Source of the DNA: Clostridiales bacterium
Lineage (GTDB): Bacteria; Bacillota; Clostridia; Christensenellales; Borkfalkiaceae
Assembly: GCA_015069295.1 (NCBI GenBank)
Contig: SVIW01000008.1
Span: forward strand, 1-64,000
DNA: 64,000 nt
Reading direction: 5' to 3'
Shown piece after piece: positions 49,599 through 59,100 of the stretch (its first letter is position 1; each line of letters begins with the position of its first letter). Both the position numbers and the translations under genes were made by a program. The notes under the pieces are model-generated. The model searched no databases and had not been told where the DNA came from. It saw only the letters and a program-made list of their open reading frames with translations.

Positions 49599-51275
49599 AT
49601 GGAGGCAAAAGGAAAAACTATCAACGGCGAACTGTTTAAAAGATTGCTTTTTAGCGGCGCGTCCAATTTGCAGTCGAATATGAAAGAGGTCAACGACCTC
49701 AACGTATTTCCGATTCCCGACGGGGACACGGGGGAGAATATGTATCTTACCTTGAAAGGCGGCGTAGACGAATTGCGCGGCACGGAAAAGACTTCGATTG
49801 GCGAAGAAGCGCACGCTTTGGCGCAAGGTATGCTGTTAAACGCGAGAGGGAACTCGGGCGTTATTTTATCCCAGCTTTTCTTCGGGCTTGCAGAGGGCTT
49901 AGAGGGTATGGAGACGGCGGAATTGACTGAATTTGCGCACGCGCTCCGCCGCGGGGTAAAATGCGCGTACGGCGCGGTGGCGCAGCCCGTTGAAGGTACG
50001 ATTTTGACCGTCGCAAGAGAAGCGGTGGACAACGCGATTACGACGATTAAGGAAGATATGACGTTGGAAAGATTTTTCAACATCTATCTTGAAGAAATGA
50101 AAAAATCCTTGGAAAGAACCCCCGATTTATTGGAAGCTTTACGCGAGGCGGGGGTTATCGACAGCGGCGGCGCTGGGCTCGTGTATATCATCGAAGGCTT
50201 TTGCAAAGCGATTGCGGGCGAGGACGTCGTTTCCGAGATTGCCGCGGCGGACTCGGCAAAAAAGGCGTTGGACTTTTCTAAATTTAACGAAAACAGCGTA
50301 ATGGAGTTTGGGTATTGTACCGAATTTTTGTTGCAGTTACAGCACAGTAAAACGGATATTTCCAAATTTTCCATTCCCGATTTGATTGCTTTTTTGGAAA
50401 CGGTCGGCGATTCGATCGTAGCTTTCCAAACGGGCACCGTCGTTAAGGTACACGTGCATACGATGACGCCTTGGAAGGTGTTGGCGCATTGTCAAGAATT
50501 TGGGGAATTTTTGACGATAAAAATTGAAAATATGACCTTGCAGCATAACGAAACGGAACGGGCGGAAAAGAAAGACTTGCTGGCGGATATGAAAAAGAAA
50601 ATCAAGCGGGCAAGAAGAAAATACGCCGTCGTTACCGTGGCAGCTGGGCAAGGCTTGATTGATACCTTTAAAGAGCTGGGCGCAGATTACGTCATTTGCG
50701 GCGGTCAGACGAATAATCCCTCGTCCGAAGCGTTCATCGAGGCGTTTGACGAAGTCAACGCAGATCACGTGTTCGTGTTGCCCAACAACGGCAATATTTT
50801 ACTGGCGGCAAAGCAAGCGGCGAGCTTGTATAAAGACTCGGATATCCGCGTGGTTGCCAGCAAGAGTATCGGTGCGGGGTATTCGGCGCTTTCTATGCTT
50901 GATTTCGGGATAGACGACCCCGACGAGATTGAAAAGGTATTGACCGAAGCGATGGCAAACGTCGTAACGGGTATGGTCAGCCGTGCAATCCGTACGGCAA
51001 CGGTCAACGGCGTGCATATCGAAAAGGACGATTATATCGGCGCGGCAGAGCATCAAATGCTCGTTTCTACGCCCGACAAAATAGGTTCGGCGGCGGCGTT
51101 GACGGACAAGATTGTTCCCGGCAAAGAATTCTTAATCGTTGCGTACGGTAAGGATACGACCGAAGAGGAAAGGGCAGCGTACGCGGCGTACGTTGCGGAA
51201 AACCACGCAGGGCTTGAATTTTACGAGATTGCAGGCGAGCAGGAAGTATACGATTTTCTGTTGATTGTGGAGTAA
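49599..51275 (+). CDS. DAK2-domain fatty-acid kinase-like protein FakA/YloV (copy 2)
   Basis: LNVFPIPDGDTGENMYLTLKGG, NARGNSGVILSQLFFG, VIDSGGAGLVYIIEG; followed by plsX and two degV genes. Confidence 0.9.
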   Translation: MEAKGKTINGELFKRLLFSGASNLQSNMKEVNDLNVFPIPDGDTGENMYLTLKGGVDELRGTEKTSIGEEAHALAQGMLLNARGNSGVILSQLFFGLAEGLEGMETAELTEFAHALRRGVKCAYGAVAQPVEGTILTVAREAVDNAITTIKEDMTLERFFNIYLEEMKKSLERTPDLLEALREAGVIDSGGAGLVYIIEGFCKAIAGEDVVSEIAAADSAKKALDFSKFNENSVMEFGYCTEFLLQLQHSKTDISKFSIPDLIAFLETVGDSIVAFQTGTVVKVHVHTMTPWKVLAHCQEFGEFLTIKIENMTLQHNETERAEKKDLLADMKKKIKRARRKYAVVTVAAGQGLIDTFKELGADYVICGGQTNNPSSEAFIEAFDEVNADHVFVLPNNGNILLAAKQAASLYKDSDIRVVASKSIGAGYSALSMLDFGIDDPDEIEKVLTEAMANVVTGMVSRAIRTATVNGVHIEKDDYIGAAEHQMLVSTPDKIGSAAALTDKIVPGKEFLIVAYGKDTTEEERAAYAAYVAENHAGLEFYEIAGEQEVYDFLLIVE

Positions 51276-51278
51276 GCT

Positions 51279-52235
51279 ATGCGGAAAATTATCGTAGATA
51301 CTTGCGGCGGCGATAATCCTGTTGCGGTGATAAAAGGGCTTTCTAAAACCTTGAAAGCGGTGGAAGACGTTATCCTTGTCGCCGTGGGAGACAAGGCGCA
51401 AATCGAAGAGGTTTTGGCGGGGGAAGAATTTGATAGAACCCGTTTGGAAATCGTAGCTTCGACGGAGGTTATAACCAACAACGACCATCCCGCCGACGCG
51501 ATTATGAGAAAACGCGGCTCGTCTATGGTGCGCGGGTATATGCGTTTAAAGACGGACGAGGACTGCGTGGCGATGATTTCCGCCGGCAATACGGGCGCGT
51601 TGATTATCGGCGGCGTCGTGCTTTTGGGTAGACAAGAGGGGATAGAACGCCCTGCCCTTGCGACGGTGTATCCGACGGCAACGCAAAAGTGGACTTGTCT
51701 GCTCGATTGCGGCGCAAACGTCGATTGTAAGGCGCATCATTTGCTCTCTTTTGCCAAGCAGGGCGCGGCGTATATGTCCGCTACGTATAAAATAGAAAAC
51801 CCGAAAATCGGCTTGCTGTCCGTGGGGACGGAGGACGAAAAGGGTACGGCGCTGACCAAGGAAACGTTTGCGTTATTGAAAGAAAGCGGTTTGAATTTCG
51901 TGGGCAATATCGAGGGTAAGACCCTGCTTTCGGGTGAATGCGACGTCATCGTATCGGACGGGTATCCTGGTAACGTGGCGTTAAAATCGATTGAAGGAAT
52001 TTCTCACGCTATCGTAAAGATTTTTTACGGGTTATTAAAAAAGAACGCGGGCGAGACGAGCGATTTTCAGTTTGTAAACCGCGCGCTTGGCGAGTTTATG
52101 TCGACGTACGATCTTAATTCTCTTGGCGGAGCGGTGTTGCTCGGCGTGAAAAAACAGGTGGTAAAGGCGCACGGCTCGGCAAATGAAAACACGGTAGTAA
52201 ACGTCGTAAAACAGATTTTACGTACGTTGTCATAA
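51279..52235 (+). CDS. plsX: Phosphate acyltransferase PlsX
   Basis: VDTCGGDNP, MISAGNTGALIIGGVVLLGR, PALATVYPT, DGYPGNVALKSIEG. Confidence 0.9.
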   Translation: MRKIIVDTCGGDNPVAVIKGLSKTLKAVEDVILVAVGDKAQIEEVLAGEEFDRTRLEIVASTEVITNNDHPADAIMRKRGSSMVRGYMRLKTDEDCVAMISAGNTGALIIGGVVLLGRQEGIERPALATVYPTATQKWTCLLDCGANVDCKAHHLLSFAKQGAAYMSATYKIENPKIGLLSVGTEDEKGTALTKETFALLKESGLNFVGNIEGKTLLSGECDVIVSDGYPGNVALKSIEGISHAIVKIFYGLLKKNAGETSDFQFVNRALGEFMSTYDLNSLGGAVLLGVKKQVVKAHGSANENTVVNVVKQILRTLS

Positions 52236-52254
52236 AAACATAGGAGAAAAATTA

Positions 52255-53151
52255 ATGAAAAAATTTATTATCGTAACCGATTCTAGCTGTAATTTGGAAG
52301 AAAGTTTTAGAAAACAGTTCGATATCGAATACCTTTCCTTGCTGTACGTATTGGACGGCAAAACCTACGAAGCCGATTTGGACTGGAAGACGATTTCGGC
52401 GAAAGAGTATTACGAATTGATTCGGCAGGGCAACGTTATCAAAACGGCGCAGATTACGCAGGTAACGTACAAGCAGGCGTTTGAAAATTGGATAAAACAA
52501 GGCTACGACGTATTGTACGTGGGCTGTTCGTCCTCGATTTCCGCTTCGATTAAATCGAGCTACGTAGTTCGCGACGAATTGAAAAAGGAATATCCCGAAG
52601 CAAAGGTTATCTGCGTGGACAGCTTGCGCGCTTGTTACGCGCTCGGTTTGTTGGTCATTCGCGCGGCGGAATTGCGCGCGGAGGGCAAGACGATTGAAGA
52701 GGTAGCCGCTTGGCTTGAAGAAAACAAACTGACCGCTAATATGGAAGGCTCGGTCGATAAATTGGTGTATCTCAAACGCGCGGGCAGAGTCAGCGCGGCA
52801 AGCGCGTTTTTCGGCGGGCTTTTGAATATCAAACCGATTATTATGGCGGACGCAAGAGGGGCGAACTTTGCGGTGGAAAAGGTGAAGGGCAGAAGGGCTT
52901 CTTTGGAAAGAGTGGCAGAGCGCGTTGCCGCCACGATAGAGGACGTGCCTTATCAAAGAGTGATTATTTCCCACGCTGATTGTTTGGAAGACGCACAGCT
53001 TTTAAAGCAGCTCGTTTGTGAAAAGGCAGGGAAAGAATTAGACGTGCATTTCGGTTGGGTAGAACCCGCGGTCGGCGCGTCCGTAGGCCCCGGTATGTTG
53101 GGTATTTATTATTTTGGGAAAAAGGTTACGGTAAACGCAATCGAAGAATAA
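52255..53151 (+). CDS. DegV/FakB-family fatty-acid-binding protein (copy 1)
   Basis: FIIVTDSSCNLEESFRKQFDIEYLSLLYVLDGK, YVGCSSSISASIKSSYVV, LKRAGRVSAASAFFGGLLNIKPII. Confidence 0.9.
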   Translation: MKKFIIVTDSSCNLEESFRKQFDIEYLSLLYVLDGKTYEADLDWKTISAKEYYELIRQGNVIKTAQITQVTYKQAFENWIKQGYDVLYVGCSSSISASIKSSYVVRDELKKEYPEAKVICVDSLRACYALGLLVIRAAELRAEGKTIEEVAAWLEENKLTANMEGSVDKLVYLKRAGRVSAASAFFGGLLNIKPIIMADARGANFAVEKVKGRRASLERVAERVAATIEDVPYQRVIISHADCLEDAQLLKQLVCEKAGKELDVHFGWVEPAVGASVGPGMLGIYYFGKKVTVNAIEE

Positions 53152-53169
53152 AAAATATTGAGGTGAGCT

Positions 53170-54063
53170 ATGAAAAAATTCGTGATTATTTCCGACTCTT
53201 GTTGCGACCTTAGCAAAGAATTGAGAGAACAATTCGACGTTCAATATCTGCCGATGCATTTTTATTTGGACGGTAAAGAATACGACGCCGACCTTGATTG
53301 GCAGAAAATCAGCGTAAAAGAATTTTACGACGAGCTTCGTAAGGGCGCAAAATATAAGACGGCGCAAATTACCAAACAGCAATACGAGGAAGCGTTTGAA
53401 AAGGCAATCCAAGACGGGTACGACGTACTGTCGATTTCCTGCTCGTCCGCGCTTTCGGCGTCCGTTAAGGTCAGCTATCTCGTGCGCGACGAGTTGCAGG
53501 CAAAATACCCCGACGCGAAAATTTTCTGTATCGACAGCCTGATGGCGTGCTACGGCTTGGGCGCGATTTGTATCGCGGCGTCCAAGATGCGCGCGGAGGG
53601 CAAGACGATTGACGAGGTTGCGGCTTGGGTAGAGGCAAACAAATTAAAAATGAACCAAGAATGTACGGTTGATAAGCTGTCGTGGTTGAAAGCGGCGGGC
53701 AGAGTCAGCGCGGCAAGCGCGTTCTTCGGTGGAATTTTGAGCATTAAGCCGATTATCATTTCCGACGCAAAAGGACAAAACTTTGCGTTGGAAAAGGTCA
53801 AGGGCAGAGAAACTTCGATTAACCGTTTGGTAGAACGTATTGAGGAAGATTACGAGGAGTTCCCTTACCAAGACGTAACCGTGGTGCACGCGGACTGCTT
53901 GGAAGCGGCGGAGCAGTTGAAGGCAAAAATCGAAGAAAGATTAAAGGACAAAAACGTAAAAGTTTCTATGGGGTATTTAGGCCCTATCGTCGGCGGGACT
54001 TGCGGTCCCGGTACGCTTGCGGCGTATTGTTTTGGAAAAGAAGTAACGGTAAATAAGGAATAA
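53170..54063 (+). CDS. DegV/FakB-family fatty-acid-binding protein (copy 2)
   Basis: FVIISDSCCDLSKELREQFDVQYLPMHFYLDGKEYDADLDW; clearly paralogous to the preceding gene. Confidence 0.9.
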   Translation: MKKFVIISDSCCDLSKELREQFDVQYLPMHFYLDGKEYDADLDWQKISVKEFYDELRKGAKYKTAQITKQQYEEAFEKAIQDGYDVLSISCSSALSASVKVSYLVRDELQAKYPDAKIFCIDSLMACYGLGAICIAASKMRAEGKTIDEVAAWVEANKLKMNQECTVDKLSWLKAAGRVSAASAFFGGILSIKPIIISDAKGQNFALEKVKGRETSINRLVERIEEDYEEFPYQDVTVVHADCLEAAEQLKAKIEERLKDKNVKVSMGYLGPIVGGTCGPGTLAAYCFGKEVTVNKE

Positions 54064-54071
54064 TAAAATAT

Positions 54072-54809
54072 ATGGCAAAAAAGAAAGAATTTAAAGCCCC
54101 TTCGCGCAGACAGCCATGTTATAAATTTTTAAAAATTTTTATGCGGATGCTGTTTAAGCGCCCCGAGATTTTAAATCTCAACGACGAGCCGTTGGCTGAA
54201 AAGAGCATCGTTTTGGCAAACCATTCGGCAAAGAGCGGACCTCCCAGTTTGGATTTGTATTATCCTATGCCCTCGGTGAAATGGGGCGCGCATCAAATGG
54301 TCGGGAAGTTTAAAGAACGCAAGGCGTATTTGCGCGACGTGTTGTATATCCAAAAGATGGGTATGAAACCCGGGTTTAGGACTTCGTTTAAAGCGACGAT
54401 GTTGGCGCTGTTGGCCCCCTTTCCCTACAAGGGAATGCACGTTTTGGGGACGTACACGGACGGACGTTTTACCAATACGTTGAGAAAGAGCGTAGTTTGC
54501 TTGGACGCAAACTACTCGGTAATGCTCTATCCTGAAAACTCCAACGAGGGGTATAAGGACGTATTGACCGAGTTTTTCCCCGGTTTCATTATGCTAGCGG
54601 AAAAATATTACCGTTTGCGCGGTGAGGATTTGCCCGTCTATCCCGTGTATCTTTCGATAAAGAAACGGTTTATGGTCATCGGCAAGCCTATGTACGTGCA
54701 AGACTTTGTCAAGCAGGGAAAAAACAGAGAAGAGATTGCCCAAATGTATTGCGATGCGGTAAATCAACTCTATTACGATTACGTGGAAAAACGTCCGGAC
54801 GTAAAGTAA
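54072..54809 (+). CDS. 1-acyl-sn-glycerol-3-phosphate acyltransferase-like protein
   Basis: 245 aa; VLANHSAKSGP (variant HX4D region), MLYPENSNEGYKDV; position after the FakB genes. Confidence 0.65.
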   Translation: MAKKKEFKAPSRRQPCYKFLKIFMRMLFKRPEILNLNDEPLAEKSIVLANHSAKSGPPSLDLYYPMPSVKWGAHQMVGKFKERKAYLRDVLYIQKMGMKPGFRTSFKATMLALLAPFPYKGMHVLGTYTDGRFTNTLRKSVVCLDANYSVMLYPENSNEGYKDVLTEFFPGFIMLAEKYYRLRGEDLPVYPVYLSIKKRFMVIGKPMYVQDFVKQGKNREEIAQMYCDAVNQLYYDYVEKRPDVK

Positions 54810-54837
54810 AGGGGATAAAAACGGAATATATGACACA

Positions 54838-54865
54838 AAATCCACCCTTTTGGGTGGATTTTTTG
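54838..54865 (+). terminator. Terminator of the fatty-acid cluster
   Basis: aaatccaccc-tttt-gggtggatttttt. Confidence 0.8.
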
Positions 54866-54891
54866 CGCCTTTTAAGAGGAAGGCTTCCCGT

Positions 54892-55175
54892 CTGTCATTA
54901 CGAGCGAAGCGAAGTAATCTCTTGAGATTGCCACGCTACGCTCGCAATGACGGTTTCGTTAAAATACGCAACCTGATAAATAGTTGGTTTCATTGAAATT
55001 TTCGGAAAGATAGACAAGGCTGCCTGCAAGCTCAGCTTGCCACGGCTAACGCCTCGCAATGACGGTTTCGTTAAAATACGCAACCTGATAAATAGTTGGT
55101 TTCATTGAAATTTTCGGAAAGATAGACAAGGCTGCCTGCAAGCTCAGCTTGCCACGGCTAACTCCTCGCAATGAC
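54892..55175. repeat. REP-like inverted repeat followed by a 112-bp tandem duplication
   Basis: Near-identical units 54942-55053 and 55054-55165 (single g/t difference near the end), flanked by tcattacgagcgaagcg...cgctcgcaatgacgg. Confidence 0.95.
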
Positions 55176-55357
55176 AGCAAGACAATGGCACGTTGCCTTC
55201 CTTATTATATATATTTATACATATATATTATATAAGGGAAAAAGGAAAAAGAAAGGCGAACAAGCTCTATTTGTATTAAAAAATCAAAAAAGTATAACAT
55301 TTAAGCGGCTAAACAAACCCATAAAACAAGGTTTTTTAGCTTTTTTTCAGAAAGGTA

Positions 55358-55385
55358 TTGACAAAATTATAAACTATGTTATAAT
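55358..55385 (+). promoter_or_regulatory. Upstream promoter in the AT-rich region
   Basis: TTGACA - 16 nt - TATAAT. Confidence 0.55.
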
Positions 55386-55532
55386 ACGTTTGTATTAAAG
55401 CACAAGAAATATAACATTTAACAATACAAATATATCGGACAAATATAGGCGAGAAAGGGGGCGTAGGAAAACCTCGTTTTTTTTCTATAGCTTGCGCAAA
55501 TGGAATATCAATAAAAAGAAAACAAACCGTTT

Positions 55533-55576
55533 TTTTGTCAAAAATTATCTTAAATTTTGTCAAAATTTTGTCAAAA
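55533..55576 (+). promoter_or_regulatory. Three TTTTGTCAAAA operator-like repeats upstream of the surface-module promoter
   Basis: TTTTGTCAAAA at 55533, 55555 and 55566 (spacing 22 and 11 nt). Confidence 0.6.
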
Positions 55577-55579
55577 CTA

Positions 55580-55608
55580 TTGACAAATCCAAATATCTAT
55601 GCTAAAAT
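55580..55608 (+). promoter_or_regulatory. Proximal promoter of the lipoprotein/surface-protein module
   Basis: TTGACA - 17 nt - TAAAAT. Confidence 0.6.
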
Positions 55609-55745
55609 ATAGTCAATAAGTTATGAAACTGAGTTTCAAAACAAAAAGGAAAGGTTAGCACGACAAAGAAGGATAAAAAATCACCCCTAGGGGTTGTTTG
55701 CTGTTTCACAGCAAACAAAAACAATTAGTAGAAAAGGAGGAAAGG

Positions 55746-55964
55746 ATGAAAAAACGAAGAGGTTTGCTATGTGTTCTATGTCTGCTTTTTACAATGTTAC
55801 TGTGTGTTGCTTGTGGCGGGGACGTGCAAGAGACGGACACGGGAACGGGGTCTTCCACGGTGCAGGGGGGCGAATCGAGTAACCCGCCAAAAGAGGAGCC
55901 GTTTGAGGGGGACGAACCTTCTAATAGCGGCGGCGTAGAATTCCCCGAAGTGCCTTTGCCGTAA
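55746..55964 (+). CDS. Small lipoprotein (72 aa)
   Basis: MKKRRGLLCVLCLLFTMLLCVACGGDVQETD: signal peptide plus lipobox, then acidic low-complexity tail; aaaaggagg RBS. Confidence 0.7.
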   Translation: MKKRRGLLCVLCLLFTMLLCVACGGDVQETDTGTGSSTVQGGESSNPPKEEPFEGDEPSNSGGVEFPEVPLP

Positions 55965-56002
55965 TGGGGTTGACAGAAAAAAAGAAGAAAGGAGTCGAAT
56001 TT

Positions 56003-56119
56003 ATGAAAGCTTATAAGGATTGCGAAATAGAAATTTTGTATTTTGAAGAAGAAATCGTGCGGACGAGTCCGATTGGACTTCCCGAGGACGAATTCGGCGA
56101 TGAAATTGGTGGATTTTAA
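56003..56119 (+). CDS. 38-aa acidic microprotein (not in the supplied ORF track)
   Basis: MKAYKDCEIEILYFEEEIVRTSPIGLPEDEFGDEIGGF*, preceded by gaaaggagtcgaattt RBS, between two co-directional genes. Confidence 0.6.
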   Translation: MKAYKDCEIEILYFEEEIVRTSPIGLPEDEFGDEIGGF

Positions 56120-56140
56120 GAGGAAAGGAGGGAAAAAACA

Positions 56141-59100
56141 ATGAAAAAGACTATCAATAAACTATTGACGGCAATTATCGGTTTGGCAATGTCCCTTTGC
56201 GTGGCATTTGGCGTCCTTTGTATGGAAAGCAAAATGCAAACGCCCGCGCTTGCAGAAACGGTTACCAGCTCCACTTGGGGAGATTATTGGGGACAGGGTT
56301 TGACGGCAACGGACGACACGGAAACGAACTATACCTACTTTACCCATAATGCTTATGGTCAGAGAATGTATTATAAAGAAAAGGTCGCTTTGGATGGGTT
56401 GACGGTTACGATTGGTTCTACCGATATGGTGGCGCAATCGCTTTTCGGGTTCGGGCTTGCAGCGGACGCGGGCAACTACACCCCGGAAAGCGGACCGTTT
56501 AACGTAACGGTCGTGCCTTCGCTGTATTCTGGACAGGACTGCGTATTTTTCAATACCACGCACGACTATAACACGAACGGCGGCACGGTCGTGTATGTAA
56601 TAAATTCGGCAGGTGAATTGGAAAAGGGTGTTTGTTTTGTGGACGCCCTGGAAAACCGTTTTATTAGCGCGCCCAGCAGCGAAACGAGATACAGCATTTC
56701 GTTTGCGTACGGCGGGGAACTTTCGGCGGGCGTTGGGTATTGGTCGGCGACCATTACTTTGGATAAGGGCGCGACTTTCCGTTCGCATTTGACGAGCGCA
56801 ACGGTGTACTTTTACGATTCGCAGTTGAACGGCATTTTGGACAGCGACGGGAAATGTTATATTTCCACTTGGGCTATGTCCAATGCAGGCGAATATTATA
56901 TCGGTGTGAAAACTGCGGAAGAAAAGGCGGCGTTGTCGGCGGCAGATACGGCGTTGGCAGCGTATGAAACGGCAAGAAAGGCAGGCGGAACGATTGCGAG
57001 TGAGCGTGCGGCAGCCGTAGAAGCGGTTGCAAACGTACCTGCAAAATACCAAACTTCCTATCAAGCAAAATTGGATGCAATCGATGCAATCGACAGCGAT
57101 TGGGCGGTGGCTTCCGGAAATTGTAGCGCTAGCTATGATACGGAAACAGGCTATACGGTATTAAATCCTAATGAATATGGAGAAAGACTCTATCGCAAGG
57201 AAAAGGTGAAATTAGACGGCTTGACGGTTACGATCGGCGCAAAGAATACCGATATGGCAGCGCAATCAAGATTCGGCTTCGGGTTTGTCAGCACGGATAC
57301 CAGCTACTCGCCTGAGTTTAAAGGGTTTAATCTGCTGCTTGTGCCTGAGTATCGATATAATAAGAATTGCGTATTCTTCAATAATACACACGATGATAAT
57401 GATGCGGATGGCGCTACGGTTGTATATACAGCGGATACCTTTGAGGCAGGCGTTTATAACGTGCCGGGTCTAGGGGTAGAGCCTTGCTTCTATAGCGAAC
57501 CTGCTGATACGGGAAATACCGTGTACAGCATTACCTTTAAATATATGGGGCTCTTTGAACCTGTGCCTTCCTACGGTAATTATTGGTTGGCAACGATTGA
57601 GGTTATAGAAGGCAGTACGTATTTGGCAAATTTTGGATTGTCTCTTCCTTCCAGTGTAACGGTAGCCTTTTTGGAATCGTCCTTAAACGGGGCGCTTGAC
57701 GGCAACGGAGAATGTTACATTTCCACCTTTGGTATGTCGGGTATCGGCGAATTCTATATGGGCGTAGAAGAGGCGGAAGATTCCGTTGCTTTGTCCGCGG
57801 CGGAAAGCGCGATGAAGGCGTACGAAGAAGCCGTTAGATCGGGAGAAGATACCGAGGCGAAAAAGGCAGAGGCGCTTTCGGCGATTGAAAATCTGAACGC
57901 AAACGAATATATAGCGTACGTAAACAAAGTAGAAACTTTGGGAGTATTGGAAGATTCTACTTCCTCGCTTAGCCAAAGCGTAAGCTTGACGGTAACGGAC
58001 GGCTTGGAACTGAATTATAAAATTGCGGTCCCCGAAGCGTTTGGCGAAGCGGAAACGGTTGCGTTGACGATGGTCTATCGCGACGAAGAATTTTCGTATG
58101 GGGATATCCAGTTGGACGATATCGGCAGATACGTCTTCAAAATGAACGAAATTACGCCGCAGTATATGTCCGAGCCGATTTCCTTTACGTTTGAGGCAAA
58201 CGACGCGTCGGGCGACTTGGTTGTTCGCCGCAAAACGGAAAGCTACAGCGTAAAGGCGTATTGCGAAAGCTTGCTTGCCGCAAGCGAAGACGCATATCTT
58301 CGTAAGGCGATTGTGGATATGCTCAATTACGGTGCGGCGGCACAGGCGTACGTAAACAATGCCAACACGCCTGCCAACGCGGGGATTGATTCGTATCAAA
58401 AGTATGCAACTTCCGTAGATCCTGCTACCGCTACCAACGTTTTGGCTGCGAACCAAAGCGACGTCGTTACCTTTACTTCGGCGACTCTCGTATTGGAAGA
58501 TAAAATCAGCGTTGGCGTGCGTTTTAAGACGAAAGAGGCGTACGGGGTTGCAAGAATTACCGCAACGGCGCAAATCGGCGGCAATGCGGCGAAGAGCGTA
58601 GAGGTCTTTGACGGTGGCGACGGAACGTATTACGTTTTGTGCGACGAAATTATACCTACGCAATATGACGAAAATATTATTTTCAGAGTTTCCGTAGACG
58701 GCACGGAATACGGTAGCTGCCGTTACAGCGTAAACAGCTACGTTGCGAGAAATTATAACAACGCGAAGAGTGGCGCGCTTGTAAAAGCTCTGTACGCGTA
58801 CGGCGTGGGTATGGACGCGTACGTTAAAATGACGGAGAACGTGAATACGAGCGAAAGCGGCAATCTGTTGGGGGATACGCTTTTTGGCAACGGCGTTAAG
58901 GTCTTCGGTACCACTTCTGCTAATCAAGCTACCGATTATACGGTATATAATACTCTCATCGAGGGCGCAACACCCAATTGGCAGGTAGCGCAGTGGGATT
59001 CGCGCTACGATTTCCAAGACGTTTCCAACCCCAGTTTCTCCAACGGCGTGTACACCTTTACGGACAACAATGCAAAGACGTTGAAATTGAATGCAAACAC

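Noticed and set aside
54942-55165. CRISPR or integron attC array possibility for the 112-bp units
   Set aside because: Units are near identical over full length with no cassettes and no integrase.
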